Shown here: piece after piece, positions 11,953 to 24,545 of the stretch | Layout: each line of letters starts with the position of its first letter | Position numbering within the stretch: the stretch's first letter is position 1 | Origin: Pomphorhynchus laevis | Lineage: Eukaryota; Acanthocephala; Palaeacanthocephala; Echinorhynchida; Pomphorhynchidae | Length of the DNA: 64,000 bases | Reading direction: 5' to 3' | NCBI GenBank assembly: GCA_012934845.2 | Contig: WNNJ02003718.1 | Location: forward strand, 62,001 to 126,000 | The notes under the pieces: model-generated | The model's input: the letters and a program-made list of their open reading frames with translations, nothing else | Databases searched by the model: none | Told to the model about the DNA's origin: nothing | Made by a program: the position numbers and the translations under genes

Positions 11953-12539
11953 CATATGTATAATTTTTAGATGGAACATAAAGCAGGCAAGGGGTTAAAG
12001 GGTCTAGAAGGAATAAAAGAGAGTTAAAGTGAGTAAATGAGATAAAAATGGTAAGGATATATTAAATGGTAATTATAAACGGATAAATTGGAATATGAAG
12101 TGTTAATGGCGATTTCAAGGAATAAATGTGGTTATATACTTGAAGAGATTATAAAAATTATTACAGACTTTAAATAAAGTTATGAGTTTTGTTATTTCTA
12201 TAAACATTAATTTTTTCATGAAATTCTTCCGAATTCTAAAAACTATTTTTGTTAAAATAAATGTTATATAATATAATAGTAAAATAAGTTTCTAAATCGT
12301 AAAATTTCTACAGCAGATATGCGCCTTAATTTTTTCAGGGACAAACCGAAAAGATTATCGGTTTGGCAGATAATCTTTTCGGTTTACTTAATAACAGATA
12401 AATGAGGATTATCCTGTTTTAATTTCCATTTAATATTTACTATTTTTACCTCATTTAACCACTTTACTCTCTTTTATTTATTTTACAACCTTCAAGCTCG
12501 CGTCTTTTTTATGTTCAATTTAAAATTATACATATTATA
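11953..12539. mobile_element. Foldback element, ~120-bp arms
   Basis: The left arm 11953-12075 and right arm about 12415-12539 are imperfect complements. Shared segments include ATGTATAATTTT, ATAAAAGAGAGT and AAATGAG(A/G)TAAAAAT. The inside is AT-rich and non-coding and contains a perfect 17-bp hairpin at 12343-12385. Confidence 0.6.
12343..12385. repeat. Perfect hairpin, 17-bp stem
   Basis: AAACCGAAAAGATTATC (12343-12359) is exactly complementary to 12369-12385 around a 9-nt loop. No role is known. It lies inside the foldback element. Confidence 0.7.
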
Positions 12540-12978
12540 TTTCACAACAATAACGAGTTTCTTAAGAGAAAGTGTATAAGGGTAAATTAAATTAAAAATT
12601 AGTTAAATTGGCATAAAGATGATAAATGTGGTTTAAGGAGCGAATGGGTAGTTAAAAGGGGTTTATGGGAATAAAAGGTAGTATAAGTGGGTACATGACG
12701 GTACATCAACATTTAAAGCTTTCACAAAGCAAAGCGTAAATTTCAAAATGATCAAATTTAGATATGAAAATTGAGATTTTTATCCGGATGACGGCCTTTT
12801 AACGATAGTAGATAATCGTTTTATTCATTTTAATAAATGATTAGCCATTCAATAATGCTTAGACATTTATCTACAAAACCATTTATATAATATATGTATG
12901 GGTTAGTATATTTCTTTTTATAATAGATTTATATATCGGAAGTTTCATTGACTCCTCCGACAAGGCATAATAACTAAT
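12540..12978. other. Intergenic, nothing recognised
   Basis: This is AT-rich sequence with no coding frame and no clear repeat partner. Confidence 0.4.
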
Positions 12979-13258
12979 ACAAGTGCTTTCAGCCTCAAAA
13001 CTAGGGCTGAAATACTCTCCAACCGATTATTATTAAATATTCCATTAAATATTCAGTTGACTGAATATTCCATTAATTCCTATTTAAAAGTTAATTAGAG
13101 TAATACTCTGTTAATATACCACAATAAAACTTAGTATCCAGCTTGAAATGTATAAATGCGACTAAAATACCAGTAAACTATAATTTGCGATAAAATAATT
13201 AATGTTTCATCTGTACGGTACTTGGCTATACAATTCGCAACTAAGTCATATATTTAGA
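12979..13258 (+). repeat. 280-bp dispersed repeat, copy 1
   Basis: It starts ACAAGTGCTTTCAGCCTC and ends near CAACTAAGTCATATATTTA. It matches 14560-14837 with only scattered differences. It is non-coding. Confidence 0.75.
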
Positions 13259-13540
13259 GCAAGTCTCCTGACTATGATGGTTGGAGATTCCAAATAATTT
13301 GTTTTATAGACTCGTATCGTAATTGCTGTCAAAACTAGTCGACTGATTGTCGATGCACGGCTTGTAACGTCAAACATTATGTTGTGTTAAGGTTATATGT
13401 GCCATTAATAAATAGCTGGACTACCATTACTGCTCGTCGAAATCAATTCATAAAAGAACACAATGCAAGTACAAAGAACCAATTTATTCTAATGTTTTCA
13501 CTGCTTTTGTAATCAGAGAACTACTTTGGTTAATTTTAAT

Positions 13541-13850
13541 AATTAGATCAGATAACTGAGTCCACGTATTTTATATAATTTTAAAATTAAAAAATAATGC
13601 TAAATAAAGTTTCTATAATTAATAAATAATCAAATATTAATAAATAATCATAAATAATTAATAATTGTTATATAATATTTTATATAGTTTATATGATCTT
13701 AACATTAAAATTTAAAATAAAAATCAATTTAAGATTGACTTTTATGATTTTATATTTATAGCTATAAAATATAAATTAAAAATTGTAATTTTCATTAGGA
13801 GGAACTGCTACGTTATCAGGTTTCGGCCCTATTCTTCAACCCAACATAGA
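13541..13850 (+). repeat. AT-rich MITE-like repeat with GTTATCAGGTTTCGGCC end
   Basis: It begins GATCAGATAACTGAGTCCAC and ends with a GTTATCAGGTTTCGGCC segment near 13815. The same two ends occur in the same order at 44261 and ~44460, marking one longer family member. Confidence 0.6.
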
Positions 13851-14139
13851 AGCGGAGCCAAATACATGCTAATGATGTATCTCATCTGATGAAATGTGAT
13901 TATTTAATATCTTATTTTAATGCAAAATACTATTAAATACAAGGCGTTAGTTGAGAAGGTGGTTTGCCTGATCAAAAAAATACAAGTTAATTCAGTAAAT
14001 TGTCAGCATCAAGATCATCAGGATTCAAGATATCCGTTGAAGTGCGAGTATCGATTCGCACTTAAAAATATTTATTTATTTTTAAATATTATATTATAAA
14101 TATTAACATGACAATATCGAATTGATGAATATTTGAAGA

Positions 14140-14460
14140 AACTTTTTTATTGCGAACCATCCCCGAGAATACAAGAACTTTATTTAAATATTTCGACTGT
14201 ATTTAGCAGTATTTTTCAATTGTAAGTAGCTTTAATCAATAATTTTGAAAAGGACTGCTAAGTACAGTCCTTTTCAAAGGATTTAGCAGTCCTTTTCAAA
14301 ATACTGCTAAGTACAGTCGATATATAAGAAAAGGACTTAGCTGTCCTTTGCAGTACTTAGCAGTACTTAGCAGTCCTTTGAAAAGGACTGCTAAGTACAG
14401 TCGAAATATCTAAATAAAGTTCTTTTTGTATTCTCGGGGATGGTTCGCAATAAAAAAGTT
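14140..14460. mobile_element. Foldback element with CTAAGTACAG internal repeats
   Basis: The ~70-bp arms (14140-14210 and 14390-14460) are inverted copies sharing TTGCGAACCATCCCCGAGAA. The space between them is filled with direct and inverted copies of a GGACTGCTAAGTACAGTCC-like motif, itself palindromic. It lies just upstream of the second 280-bp repeat. Confidence 0.7.
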
Positions 14461-14559
14461 ACTTTTGACCCGAAAGCAATTCTCAACGATTTGAATAAGC
14501 ATACGTTTTCCGTGGTAATCTTATCGAACACCACGAGAAATATGAAGTTTTCTAATTTT

Positions 14560-14837
14560 ACAAGTGCTTTCAGCCTCAAAACTGGGGCTGAAATACTCTC
14601 CAACCGATTATTATTAAATATTCCATCAAATATTCAGTTGATTGAATATTCCATTAATTCCTATTTAAAAGTTAATTAGAGTAATACTCTGTTAATGTAC
14701 CACAATAAAACTTAGTCTCCAGCTTGAAATGTATAAATGCGACTAAAATACCAGTAAACTATCATTTGTAATTAAATAATTAATGTTTCATTTGCACGTA
14801 CTTGGCTATACAATTCGCAACTAAGTCTTATATTTAA
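14560..14837 (+). repeat. 280-bp dispersed repeat, copy 2
   Basis: It is near-identical to 12979-13258. A short frame (14440-14679) runs from the foldback arm into this repeat. It has no recognised domain and I do not call it a gene. Confidence 0.75.
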
Positions 14838-15369
14838 AGGTATTTTCAAATATGTAAAGGCATTCAAATATGATTATTTTTCTTGTTGCAGTGTGTAAAT
14901 TAAAAATTATAATATATCATAAAAATACAGTGACATAATTTTAATAATTGTGCATTGTTAAGGTATTATTTGCAATATTATGGTTAAAAAACTTTTATTT
15001 CATTGAAAAAACAACGTATTATGTTTTCCTCGTTGCTGATACAGTAGTGATATATCAGCAATATATGGTAATAAGAACTCTTTCTTTCTCGATGCAAATT
15101 ATTTAACCTTAGTTCAACACTCAACATAATTCACGTGTTAGCTTAGCCTTTCGACTCCACTTTTAGATCTCATCCTAAGCTCATACGACTCATTGGTTAA
15201 AAATATTAGTTACGCCAATGAGTTGTTTTAGTTTTCCTTATGGCCTTCCTTCGATACTTTATGTTAGACGTCAGATTATATATGTTATTCTTTGTGCCGT
15301 ATATTCATCATATATGTTATCCTTTGTGCCGTATATTCATCATATTTACAAGTCGACTGGAAACGATCA
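14838..15369. other. Intergenic, nothing recognised
   Basis: No frame or repeat with a partner was seen, apart from a short direct duplication near 15275-15345 (ATATGTTATCCTTTGTGCCG type). Confidence 0.4.
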
Positions 15370-15725
15370 ATAATTCGTTCTGTTCCCAAGTAAGGTGACA
15401 CGTCTCCTGTTCATAATTATCGACCTATTTGTAATTGTTTCGTTGCTTGTAAGACAATTGAAAATTTTATCCATAGTCGAGTTAGCATTTATTTGAATCA
15501 GTTTGGTACATCAACTTGGTTTTCACCGTTTTAATCTTGTTCTTGCTCATAATAGTTGGACACATAGTGTGAATCGTGGTCTTGGTGTATATGTGATATT
15601 TATTGATTTTACCAAAGCCTTTGATCGTGTTATCATAAAATTATGATTGTCAAACTTGACAGGCACGGCGTATCATCTTTTATGATTTTTGAATAAGACA
15701 CTTTATTTTCGGTCGGGAATTTGTA
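15370..15725 (+). mobile_element. Decayed LINE RT fragment
   Basis: In broken frames one reads NYRPI, then LAHNSWTHSVNRGLG and VIFIDFTKAFDRV. These are the fingers and first palm motifs of a Jockey-superfamily RT. The remainder is lost where the minus-strand LINE begins. Confidence 0.55.
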
Positions 15726-15953
15726 GTGTCATTTATTATTATAACAAACAGAAGCAAATGAGCTACAAGCTCGTGTCGCTTACAAAACATGATAAAATAA
15801 AATAAAAAACATCAACAAAAAAATTTAATCAAATAGTAGTTGCAAATTCCTTCTTTCGGCTTCGATGTCTTTCTTGATATCATCACTAGATATACTACTA
15901 GAGATATCAAGACACTTTAGTGCATTCCACCCGTTAATTACCCTGGTTGCAAA

Positions 15954-17756
15954 TCAATGGTGAACAGGAATTCTTGTAGTTGGCTTTATTAATTTCCACA
16001 CATGCCCACGAGTTTCTCGTCTATCATTCACGGATAATAAGCTAGAGAGACCACCAAAGCCATCGAAAACAATTTTGACTGCAGTTGATAAATCAATAGC
16101 CGATCTGCGATATTTCAATGTGCCGACACGTAGAGATGTCAAACGTTCAGCATATCTCAAATTGGAGAAATTCGGAATCATTCGTGACCCTTTACGTAAC
16201 AAGTTCTCAATGTCACGGGATTCCCTTAAAGTCTGTGGATAAGTTACAGGTAAACCGTATTCAAGGATGGGAAGAATATAAGAGCAAAATAGTCGCTTGA
16301 ACATTAATGGACTTATCCGATCAAAATACTTTAAAAACATCCATAAAATACGATAGCCTCGATTACAAATATATTTAGTGTGGACATTAGATTTAAAGCT
16401 ACTGGTCATCATCACACCAAGATCTTTGAATTCACCCACTCGGCCTATCTGAATCGAACCTATCTGATACGATGAGTTTAGTGAAGAACCAATGGACATA
16501 TGCGCACATTTAGAGGGGTTAACCCTCAAACCATTTTCCGCTGACCATTTTTCTAGACATGTCAGATCATCTTGAAGGATCTTAATGTCCATTCCGTCTC
16601 TAATAGGCCGCCATATCTTAACATCGTCAGCATACATTACGACATCAGAACGAATTACAGATGGGAGATCATTGATATATACAATAAAAAGAAGTGGGGA
16701 GATAACAGCACCCTGTGGAACGCCAGAATGAATAGCGAATGAGGTGGACATATCTACACCTACACGTACTTTGAAAGAGCGTGAACTTAAGTAATTTGCA
16801 ATCCAGGCGACATACATAGGACAAATACTAAGTGACCTCAATTTGTGAATGAGTCGATCATGCGGAGCTGAATCAAAAGCATGAGAGAAATCTACAAAAT
16901 GTACATCAGATTGAACTCGTTCATCTAATGAAGACTGCCATGCGTTGGAAGAAACCAAAAGATTACTTATTGTTGATCTATTTGGTCTGAAACTGTGTTG
17001 TTAGTCAGTGAGTTTACCGTTGCTTTCCAAATCAGAGGATATGTTTTTGACTATTAGCTTTTCAAGCAACTTACAAATAATACATGTCAAGGCTACTGGA
17101 CGATAGTTCTTACACACTTGTCGATCTCCCATTTTATACACTGGAACTACAATGGACTCCTTCCAAGGCGAAGGAATTCGAGATTGGAGAATAGGAAACT
17201 GAAACATACGAAAAACATATAAATATATTTGAGGAGCAACTTTATTTAAAAGAATTGAGGGAAGTCCGTCCGGACCGGCAGCGATGTTCGGTTTTAATTT
17301 ACAGAGAAGCTTTAAAACATCTTCAGCACAAAACGACAGGTTAGATCGGTCGAATGCATCTGAACCCTTTTCTGATTCAGAACTACACAATGTCCGCGAA
17401 GAGCAAAACATCGATGAGAACTCCTGGGCAAATAAGTTTGCCATGACACTTTTGCACGTAACCTCGCCTTGAGAATCATCCCTCAACGATACTAGTGGAA
17501 TATTCGAGCCCCTGATTTTGCGAATGTAAGAGAATAGAGCCTTGCCATCCATAGAACTCAGTTTCTCCTCAAACTGACGACGCTTCATTCTCTTGAGAGC
17601 GGTAAATCTATTCCTAATTTGTTTAAAAGACTCATAAGATTGTTGTCCACAACGAAATGAAATCCACGCATGTTTACGTGCGCGTGAGTGATACCGGAGA
17701 AACCCATCAAACCAAGGACAAACTTGCCTATGTGTTTTAAACTTGGGAGAATGCAA
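15954..17756 (-). pseudogene. LINE ORF2 reverse transcriptase domain, two frames
   Basis: The segment 17756-17001 carries KYRRS-type linker sequence, then PWKESIVVPVYKMGDR and NYRPVALT. The segment 16958-15954 carries VDFSHAFDSAPHDRL, SGVPQGAVISPLLF, VMYADDVKIWR and the thumb to HVWKLIKPT. The two frames meet near 17000 at an in-frame interruption. The YADD catalytic box is intact. Confidence 0.8.
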
Positions 17757-17828
17757 TATGAGTAAATTATAGAGTGTGCTTTAAAAAACATACCAAGCCT
17801 CGTCTATTCCGCATTTATACAGATCTGG

Positions 17829-18651
17829 CTATCTAACCAGATTCAATTTGTAGATAATTGCGTCGAAATCAGCCTTCCAGAAGTTCAGAGGCTTACCATG
17901 CATGAGACTGACCGACGTTACATTGCTTGCGCATTTAAATGAAAAGAACAGTACGCAATGATCGCTCATCCCCAGTGCAGAAAGATAATCTATGTGAGTA
18001 ATATCAGACTTAAACGAAGACAAGACCACGTCTAGCTGGGCAGACGACTGGCTAGTGAAACGGGTTGCCTCACGTGCATGCTGATGCAGACCACTGTTGT
18101 GTAGAACACTCAATAAAACCGAGTCCGATGCAATGCGACTAGGAGATGAAAACGAGTCCCAATCTATTGAGGGAATATTCTAAGATTAGGTATTTTTTCT
18201 TTTGACCACAGAGCTCAATAAGTTCTATTAAATCATCGCTACTTGCCAAAGGATGACGATAGAACACTAGCACATACATAGAATTGACCTGATCAAGGCA
18301 CAATTTGAGGTATAAAGCCTCAATCCCATTGGCATCACTAATCGTCTGCAAACACACTACATCAATACCTAAACTACAATATAGCAATACACCCCCTCCC
18401 CTTCGACCAGATCGATCACAACGAAACAGGTTATATCCACCTATGTATAATAAGCTGTCAGGAATTAGGTAAGAGAGCCAAGATTCACTAAGGGCAATGA
18501 TATTTGGATGATGAGAAGTAGCTATGACCTTCAATTCATTTATCTTATTGAGAACGCTTCGAACGTTCGAATATATAACTTTGAGCAATTTGTTGTTTTT
18601 ACGATATGGCGCATTGGGTCTTATCTTACAATTCTCAGAAAAAGTTTTCAT
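17829..18651 (-). pseudogene. LINE ORF2 endonuclease domain
   Basis: On the minus strand from 18651: LKVIYSNVRSVLNKINEL, then ALSESWL (catalytic Glu region), CDRSGRRGGGVLLY and VFYRHP. After a frame break near 18139 comes LDVVLSS and the terminal GMSDHCVLFF (Asp-His pair). This is an apurinic-type endonuclease layout. The expected D-F-N block is not clear, so the domain is probably dead. Confidence 0.75.
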
Positions 18652-19029
18652 AGCGGGGCCATCTCAATCGTAGACGACGCCGAACTACCCGGAAATTTAC
18701 AATATGCAGATCAGTTTCTCCAGATTCTATCCGAGCATTTAGCTCGGTCCGAGCAACACACCAGAGACAACGCTCAGCGAAAGACATATGTCAACAATCG
18801 AAATGGGGACTGCCTCAGTTTAGATCTGCGTTTTAACAACTCACGGACCACTGAGGATGTACGAAAGACAAATCAAACGAGAACGTTCTTCAAGATTGTT
18901 TCGACGGCCTATCCTAAATATCGCAATAGGGCGAACTTCTGAAATATATGGATCTTCTGGAGAAATAATAACTCTCAATATTTTTTGGAATTGTTCAACA
19001 TCATGGTCCACTTTATAAGAACGTTATCT

Positions 19030-19330
19030 AAATAACTAGAGTCCATAGGGGATTTGTGCTTGGACCATTGCTATTTAGTATATTGATGGGCTAAGTGACG
19101 TAGTAAAATATGAGTAGATCATGTTTGCTGATGATCTCAAAATATGATTATGTGCCAGTGGTTTGGTTGACATCAACCTTCTTTATGTTGACATCAATTT
19201 GATACTAATATGATGTAAATATTACGATTTGTCAATAAGTAAATTCAAATGTCGCTACATGCATATTGGTTCATCTCGCTGTGCAAGTGAGTATTTTATA
19301 AATTCAAACAGCTCAGAGGGTACACCTAAG
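19030..19330 (+). mobile_element. Short LINE RT fragment
   Basis: Broken frames read GFVLGPLLFSIL and a FADDLKI-like box near 19110-19140. This is a small piece of the same CR1/Perere-like lineage in plus orientation. Confidence 0.5.
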
Positions 19331-19352
19331 ATGATCAAGAATAGCGTTAAAC

Positions 19353-19700
19353 CATGGGTGGACAACCTTTTTCGCCTTTGTGTCAATGCGACAAATTTTC
19401 TAACAAACTTTTGTGTCATGTCAACCTAAATTTTTGAGATGTTCATAATATGCATGTAAAAACCTAAAAAAAATTTATTCGTCAGACTACATCTATTTTG
19501 AGACTTAATAAATTCATTATAGCGAACAAAAATCCACAAGCAATGTGTGAAAACATAGTGAGCAATGCTGTCACAAATTTCTTTAATCATGAAGAAGTTT
19601 CTGGAATTGTATTTTATGTTATCAGTAACTCATTTTCTTCGCTTATTTCTAATATGTTTTTGTTTAATAGCTTTTTATCGATTCCTTCCAGCTCAACTCT
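19353..19700 (+). mobile_element. Possible hAT transposon end
   Basis: The sequence ATGGGTGGACAACCTTTTTCG at 19353 resembles the start of many hAT terminal repeats (CAGGGGTGGGCAACC). No matching right end or transposase was found, so this is weak. Confidence 0.25.
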
Positions 19701-19708
19701 AAGATATT

Positions 19709-21230
19709 TTGCTTCTAAAAGATCTTAGATCTTTTTCGGACTGGAAATGCGCAATTGTAGTTCCGGTTTTTAAGAAGGGTGTCATGCACAATCCTGAAAA
19801 TTACAGACCAGTGAGCTTAACTAGTATTGTCAGTAAAATTTTCGAACGGATAATCTATAGGTATGTTGTGAACTTATTGCGTCAATCAAATCAGATAAAC
19901 CCATATCAACATGGATTCACCGTTGGACGATCGTGCTTATATAATTTACTTTGTGCTAGGGAGGCGTGGATTAATGGCATGTCTAACGGGATATCAGTTG
20001 ACTGTATCTTTAGTCACTTTAGTAGGGCTTTCGATCGTATATGTCATGAAAATCTCATCGAAGTGCTTTTGGACTGTAAAAAAACCGATTTATGTAAATT
20101 GGCTCCACGCATTCTTAACGCAACGATCTTATCGTGTTCGTATTGGATCGAGTTTATCATCACTACGTTCAGTTACATTAGGTGTACCTCAAGGTACTGT
20201 CTTAGGTCCACTACTTTTCAACATTTATCTAAACACATTGTTTAAACAGCTACACTGTCCGTATTTGGCTTTTGCCGATGATTTTAAAATCTGGTCTAAA
20301 ATTACATCAAAAGCGACATTACTGTATTAAAGCAAGATTTAAAAATTATTCACGAATGGAATATTCAGACAGGAGTAATAATAAATGTAGGTAAATGTGT
20401 CTATTTACGTTTCGGTCGGAGTGACATACATGCTGATTACATGTTAGGCGATAAGATTGTATCTAGAGCAAATCACACACATGACCTTGGCACAATTGTT
20501 CAGTCTTCTCTCAAGACTCGTATGAACACAGACAGAATATGTTCGAAAGGGCGAAGTGTTCTTTACTTATTGAAGAATTGCTTCAAATATTTGCCAGTAG
20601 AATGTTTTAAGCTACTGTATAACGCATTGGTTCTTCCTCACATTGAGTACATCATTCAATCATCATTTTCGTGCACTAAAGAGGAAATCAATTCACTTGA
20701 TAGTATATTAAGGCGAGGGTCTCGATTATGTAAATGAGTTGCACAGTTTCCTTATGCGGAGAGACTGAATGCTAGGCATGTGTTCTATCCGGTCACGTTT
20801 AATGTATTTAGATTTGGTAGAGTTGTATAAGATCGTTGAAGGTTATGACGGATACCCAATAAATTGTGTAAGTTTGAATCATCGTGCCTGTCATCGAGGA
20901 CATAGTTTGCATCTTAAAACTCAATATCATGGAAGGTGCCCTCGAATATATCGTCTTTCGCATCGAGCTGTTAGTGTGTGGAACATGTTACCGGACTTTT
21001 TAATATCTATCCATGACATTGATATATTCAAACGAAAATTATTAGAATAGATACGACATCCCGATCAGCAAACTATCCGAATTGCATACCCGTCAGATCA
21101 ACGATAATTTCAACAATTTAACCTCGTTTTGTTTCTCTCTTTTTTGTTTTTTTTGTTTGCCTATCTTTCTACGTGAGCAGACTAAACAGCCTACGGGCTT
21201 TGTCTTGTGTATTAATAATAATAAAAAATG
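19709..21230 (+). mobile_element. CR1/Perere-like LINE, 5'-truncated decayed copy
   Basis: The plus-strand frames in order are: CAIVVPVFKKG and NYRPVSLTSIVSKIFERI (19740-19860), FSRAFDRI (~20020), GVPQGTVLGPLLF (~20180), FADDFKIW (~20270), CSKGRSVLYLLKNCFKYL (~20545) and HRAVSVWNMLPDFL near 20960. The stop is near 21048, followed by a 3' region with a CAGCCTACGGGCTTTG stem and an AATAATAATAA tail at ~21213-21226. Several frame changes break the protein. Confidence 0.8.
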
Positions 21231-21429
21231 CATTTTAATCCAATGCAAATCAAATGATTCTAAATGCAAATCAAATGCATTTCAAATTCACTAATATCAT
21301 AATAATAAAGATTTTCTTAATACAAAAACAGGTTAACAACTTAACAAGGATAAATAAATTATAAATAAAAAGTGAAATCAGACGAATGAAATCTTTATAA
21401 TCTTCATAATCTTCGTAACCAAAGTCTTC
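21231..21429. other. AT-rich spacer with short CAAATGCA-type repeats
   Basis: Repeated AATGCAAATCAAATG words occur at 21225-21290 just after the LINE tail. There is nothing else. Confidence 0.4.
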
Positions 21430-21765
21430 ACCATAATGTAGGCCTCAAACCGTGGGGATCTGAGCCCCCCCCCAACTAATCCAACACGCCGCTTTCCGAT
21501 TGAACAACCCGGGGTCCTTCACCTCCCCCCGAAGAATCCAATCGGTGCGGACGATGTTAGGTAAACGAGAGACAAGGATCTTCAGAAACCTTAGTCTTTG
21601 CTCTGGGTGTCGTCCTCTGGAGAAGAAGACTAATCCCGAGATAGCCAAGGTGCCCCAAAGGCGCACCTGAGTTTTCCCATTCAAGGGCAGATACTGGGCC
21701 CGTTTCAGAGCCCACCTAGCTCTCTTCAGGATACGTTTGAGTTTATCCAGTTGGCTTTCGCCGCA
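21430..21765 (-). mobile_element. 3' fragment of the zinc-knuckle LINE
   Basis: It is GC-richer than its surroundings. On the minus strand it reads LNGKTQVRLWGTLAISGLVF and RHPEQRLRFLKILVSRLP, the same C-terminal peptide as in 52305-52620 and (decayed) 32560-32750. It is therefore a 5'-truncated 3' end of the element whose longer copy lies at 29948-32840. Confidence 0.7.
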
Positions 21766-22199
21766 AATTCACTAATATCGATATACGAAAACATTTGAAG
21801 GTTTGTTTCATCTATTTTCACTATCGCTAGAAACCTCATAAATTTCGATGTATCTTCCAGTTTTCTGAAATTAGCGGATAGTGTGATAAATTGCTCAACA
21901 GTTGACTCGATAATATTTTAAAAATTCTATTAAGGGTTTAGTGATTTGTTTATACATCTTTCGGGAGATCATCTAAATGTTTGAGGTCTGGGAAGTATCT
22001 TAATCTTTGATCATCAACATACTCCTAGACTTCAAATTTCTTTTCAAAAGCCTTAATGTAACCAAACATACCATCAAATAACTTTCTAGAGCCTTGTAAA
22101 TTCATATTCAAGTGTCATGTTCACAAAAATCTGTAAAGAATATCAATTTTGAAATCGATGTGGCGCCAGATAAATCTTGATAAAAAATTTGATCATTTA
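21766..22199. other. Intergenic, nothing recognised
   Basis: No supported coding frame or repeat. Confidence 0.4.
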
Positions 22200-23520
22200 A
22201 AAATTCGTAATTTCGTTAAAGCATTTATTATTATTTCGACAAACAGACGAGCAAAGCTCATAGTTGCACAATTAAAAAAAAGAAAAAAGTTAAGAAAAAA
22301 GAAAGACTCACAAACAAAAGTCAAAAAAGTTTATGTTTGAATGCTGAAACCGATCTTAAGTTGACAATTTCTTCACTTAATCGGTTCCACTTACCTACGA
22401 TTCGGTGTCCAAATTGTACAGTTTTAGAGCGTATAACTAAGCGATGGGCTAAAGTAAAATTGTGCCCACGCAAAGCCCGACTTTTCCGAACAGTCATCAA
22501 TTCTCTTAAGACGTGATTTCCCTTGTGTAAAGCTTCCCATATTGAACACATATCTCGCTGAAACCGAAGGTCGCTTATAGAAACCATACCAAGTTCTTTT
22601 AGCCTTTCATTATAAGATAAGACTTTAACTGAATTTACGAGCTTTGTCGCCCGGCGCAGCACATTTTAAATTCTACTTTTCTCGTATACTGTTCTTGGGA
22701 ACGAACATTGTGATGCATAGGTAAGATGACTGATCACAAATGCGTTGGCGAGTGCTCTAAATGAAACTGGACTCAACACACTAAAAGTTCTACGAATCAT
22801 CCCAACCATTCGATTTGCTTTTGAGCAAGCCAACTCAGTATTCCAACTAGTCGAAAAATCATTCGCAACTACTATTCCAAGGTCGCTAAGACGAGTTACT
22901 ACTTTAATGTTCTTATCCTCAAGATGATAAGTTGGATACACACTATGACTGCGTGATTGTAAACGCATACAAGCACACTTCGATATATTCAGTGACAGAC
23001 CATTCATATAAGCCCAGTTGGAAATGCTGTCGATATCCGATTGAACTAGCACCGTGTCCGAATCTGACCGGATAGCCCGCCAAATTTTTATGTCGTCTGC
23101 ATATAAGAGAGAGTGTGAGTTCAAAATGGAAGGAAGGTCATTAATGAAAATAAAGAATAACAATGGGCCGAGGACCGAACCCTGCGGTACTCCAACCTTG
23201 ACCGGATAAGGATAAGAAAGAGAACCATTTACAACAACCTGATAGAATCTGTTAGAAAAAAATCTTTTATCCAACGAATAATAAGTGGATCAATGTTTAG
23301 AGCACGAATTTTCTGAATCAAGATGTCATGTGGAACCATATCAAACGCTTTTGAAAAATCAAAAAATACTATATCAACATCAAAGCCCTTATCAACTAAC
23401 GAACCCCAGCTATTCTGGGCAATCAAGAGATTAGTGATTGTTGAGCGATCCCTTCGAAATCCATGTTGATTGTTACACAATAATTTGTTGGATTCTAGAT
23501 AATCGCTTATAGGATTAAAG
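22200..23520 (-). mobile_element. CR1/Perere-like LINE, RT half, well preserved
   Basis: Read on the minus strand from 23480: NNQHGFRRDRSTITNLL and FFDFSKAFDMVPHDIL. After a frame change near 23250 come VGVPQGSVLGPLLF, LLYADDIKIWRAIRS and ISKCACMRL. A further break near 22665 precedes RRATKLVNSVKVLSYNERL and the C-terminal HRIVGKWNRLSEEIVNL, stopping near 22321. The 3' side has a GAGCAAAGCTC hairpin and an ATTATTATT tail near 22225. It has fewer breaks than its relatives, so it is likely younger. Confidence 0.8.
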
Positions 23521-23576
23521 ATAGATTATTTAAGTTAAAAAAATATTTCTGAATATTTGACAAAATACTTCTCTTC

Positions 23577-24545
23577 ATGTACTTTTTTCAATTTGTATTG
23601 ATGAAAATACATCACATCATCAGCTGGCTATTTTTTTCTATAATTCTCATCTATGCTAATGCACCTGTTTATCGTATTCACGATCTTAGTGTTTCTGCTT
23701 CCGACTGTCTTGTCTCAATTTCCAATCATCTTTCTTCCCTTCGCCTTTCTCTGAATTCTAATAAATACAAAATAATGTGGATCTTTCCTCGACGCCCCGG
23801 CTTAGAACCTCCCTCCGTATCATTAAATTATACAATTCTTCCTATCGTTGATAATCTCGTTTTCCTAGGCTTCTATTTCGACAACTGACTTTCACTTAAA
23901 CCTTTGTTAGAGATAAAGTACGATCATCTACCTTGATACTCCGCAACCTCCGTCAAATTCGTAGATTGATCGATTTCCCTTCTCGTATGACTCTCATATC
24001 TTCTCTCCTTTTTTCTAGATTCGATTATTACCTTAGTCTATTTTCCAACTCACCTAAATCCACTCTTCTTCCCCTACAACGCATCGTCAACGCAGCCGTC
24101 CGAATTCTCCTCCGTCTCTGTCGTTTCGATCATACATCCTACTATCTTGCTTCTCTCGATTTGCCTACCATTTATTGCCGTGTTCAAATTCGTCTTCTTC
24201 TCGTTGCTTTCCGCCTTGTAACTTATCATACCCCTTCATTTCTCAACCTACCTATTTTGATAATTCTCGTCTTGTTTACTGTTCCTTACGTTCCTGTAAT
24301 TCCCTTCTTTTACATGCCCCAATCTACTCTAACTTTTTAGGCTTACGCTCCTTCTTGGTTGCTGATCCTCTCTCGTGGAATCACCTGTCCATTCATATCC
24401 ACCAATCAACTTCAATGCCGTGTTTCAAAGGCCAAATCCGGTCTCATTTCAACAATTTAAGAAATTCATCTATATGACTTTTGCCGTTCTTTTTAGTTAG
24501 TGGACTTGTGAGCGTGCAGTTTGCACGCATTTGCCACTTTAAATA
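23577..24545 (+). mobile_element. CR1/L2-like LINE fragment, RT C-terminal half
   Basis: The frames LSLNSNKYKIMWIFPRRPG, then LRNLRQIRRLIDFPS and LQRIVNAAVRILLRLCRFDH, align in order with the LINE at 4500-8860. The palm YADD region has become IYANAPVY at the start. The stop is near 24475. The 3' hairpin 24500-24537 and a TTTAAATAAATT tail close the element. Confidence 0.75.
24500..24537 (+). other. 3'-terminal LINE hairpin
   Basis: GTGG/CCAC outer pairing and inner stem GCGTGC with GCACGC, followed by TTTAAATAAAT. It has the same fold as 8797-8833 with a different inner stem sequence. Confidence 0.6.

Larger units (their letters stand above)
15725..18950 (-). mobile_element. CR1/Perere-like LINE, long decayed copy
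   Basis: Read from 18950 down to 15725, it has an ORF1 C-terminal remnant (RSRLI.. near 18860), a separate endonuclease-RT ORF2, then an untranslated end with a small hairpin (GAGCTACAAGCTC) and a TTATTATTA tail at ~15725. It is the most complete copy of this lineage here. Relatives are at 10210, 19030, 19709 and 22200. Confidence 0.8.

Noticed and set aside
18508-18942. 144-codon plus ORF over the LINE at 15725-18950
   Set aside because: It is antisense to the endonuclease and ORF1 end of the minus-strand LINE, so it is a shadow frame.
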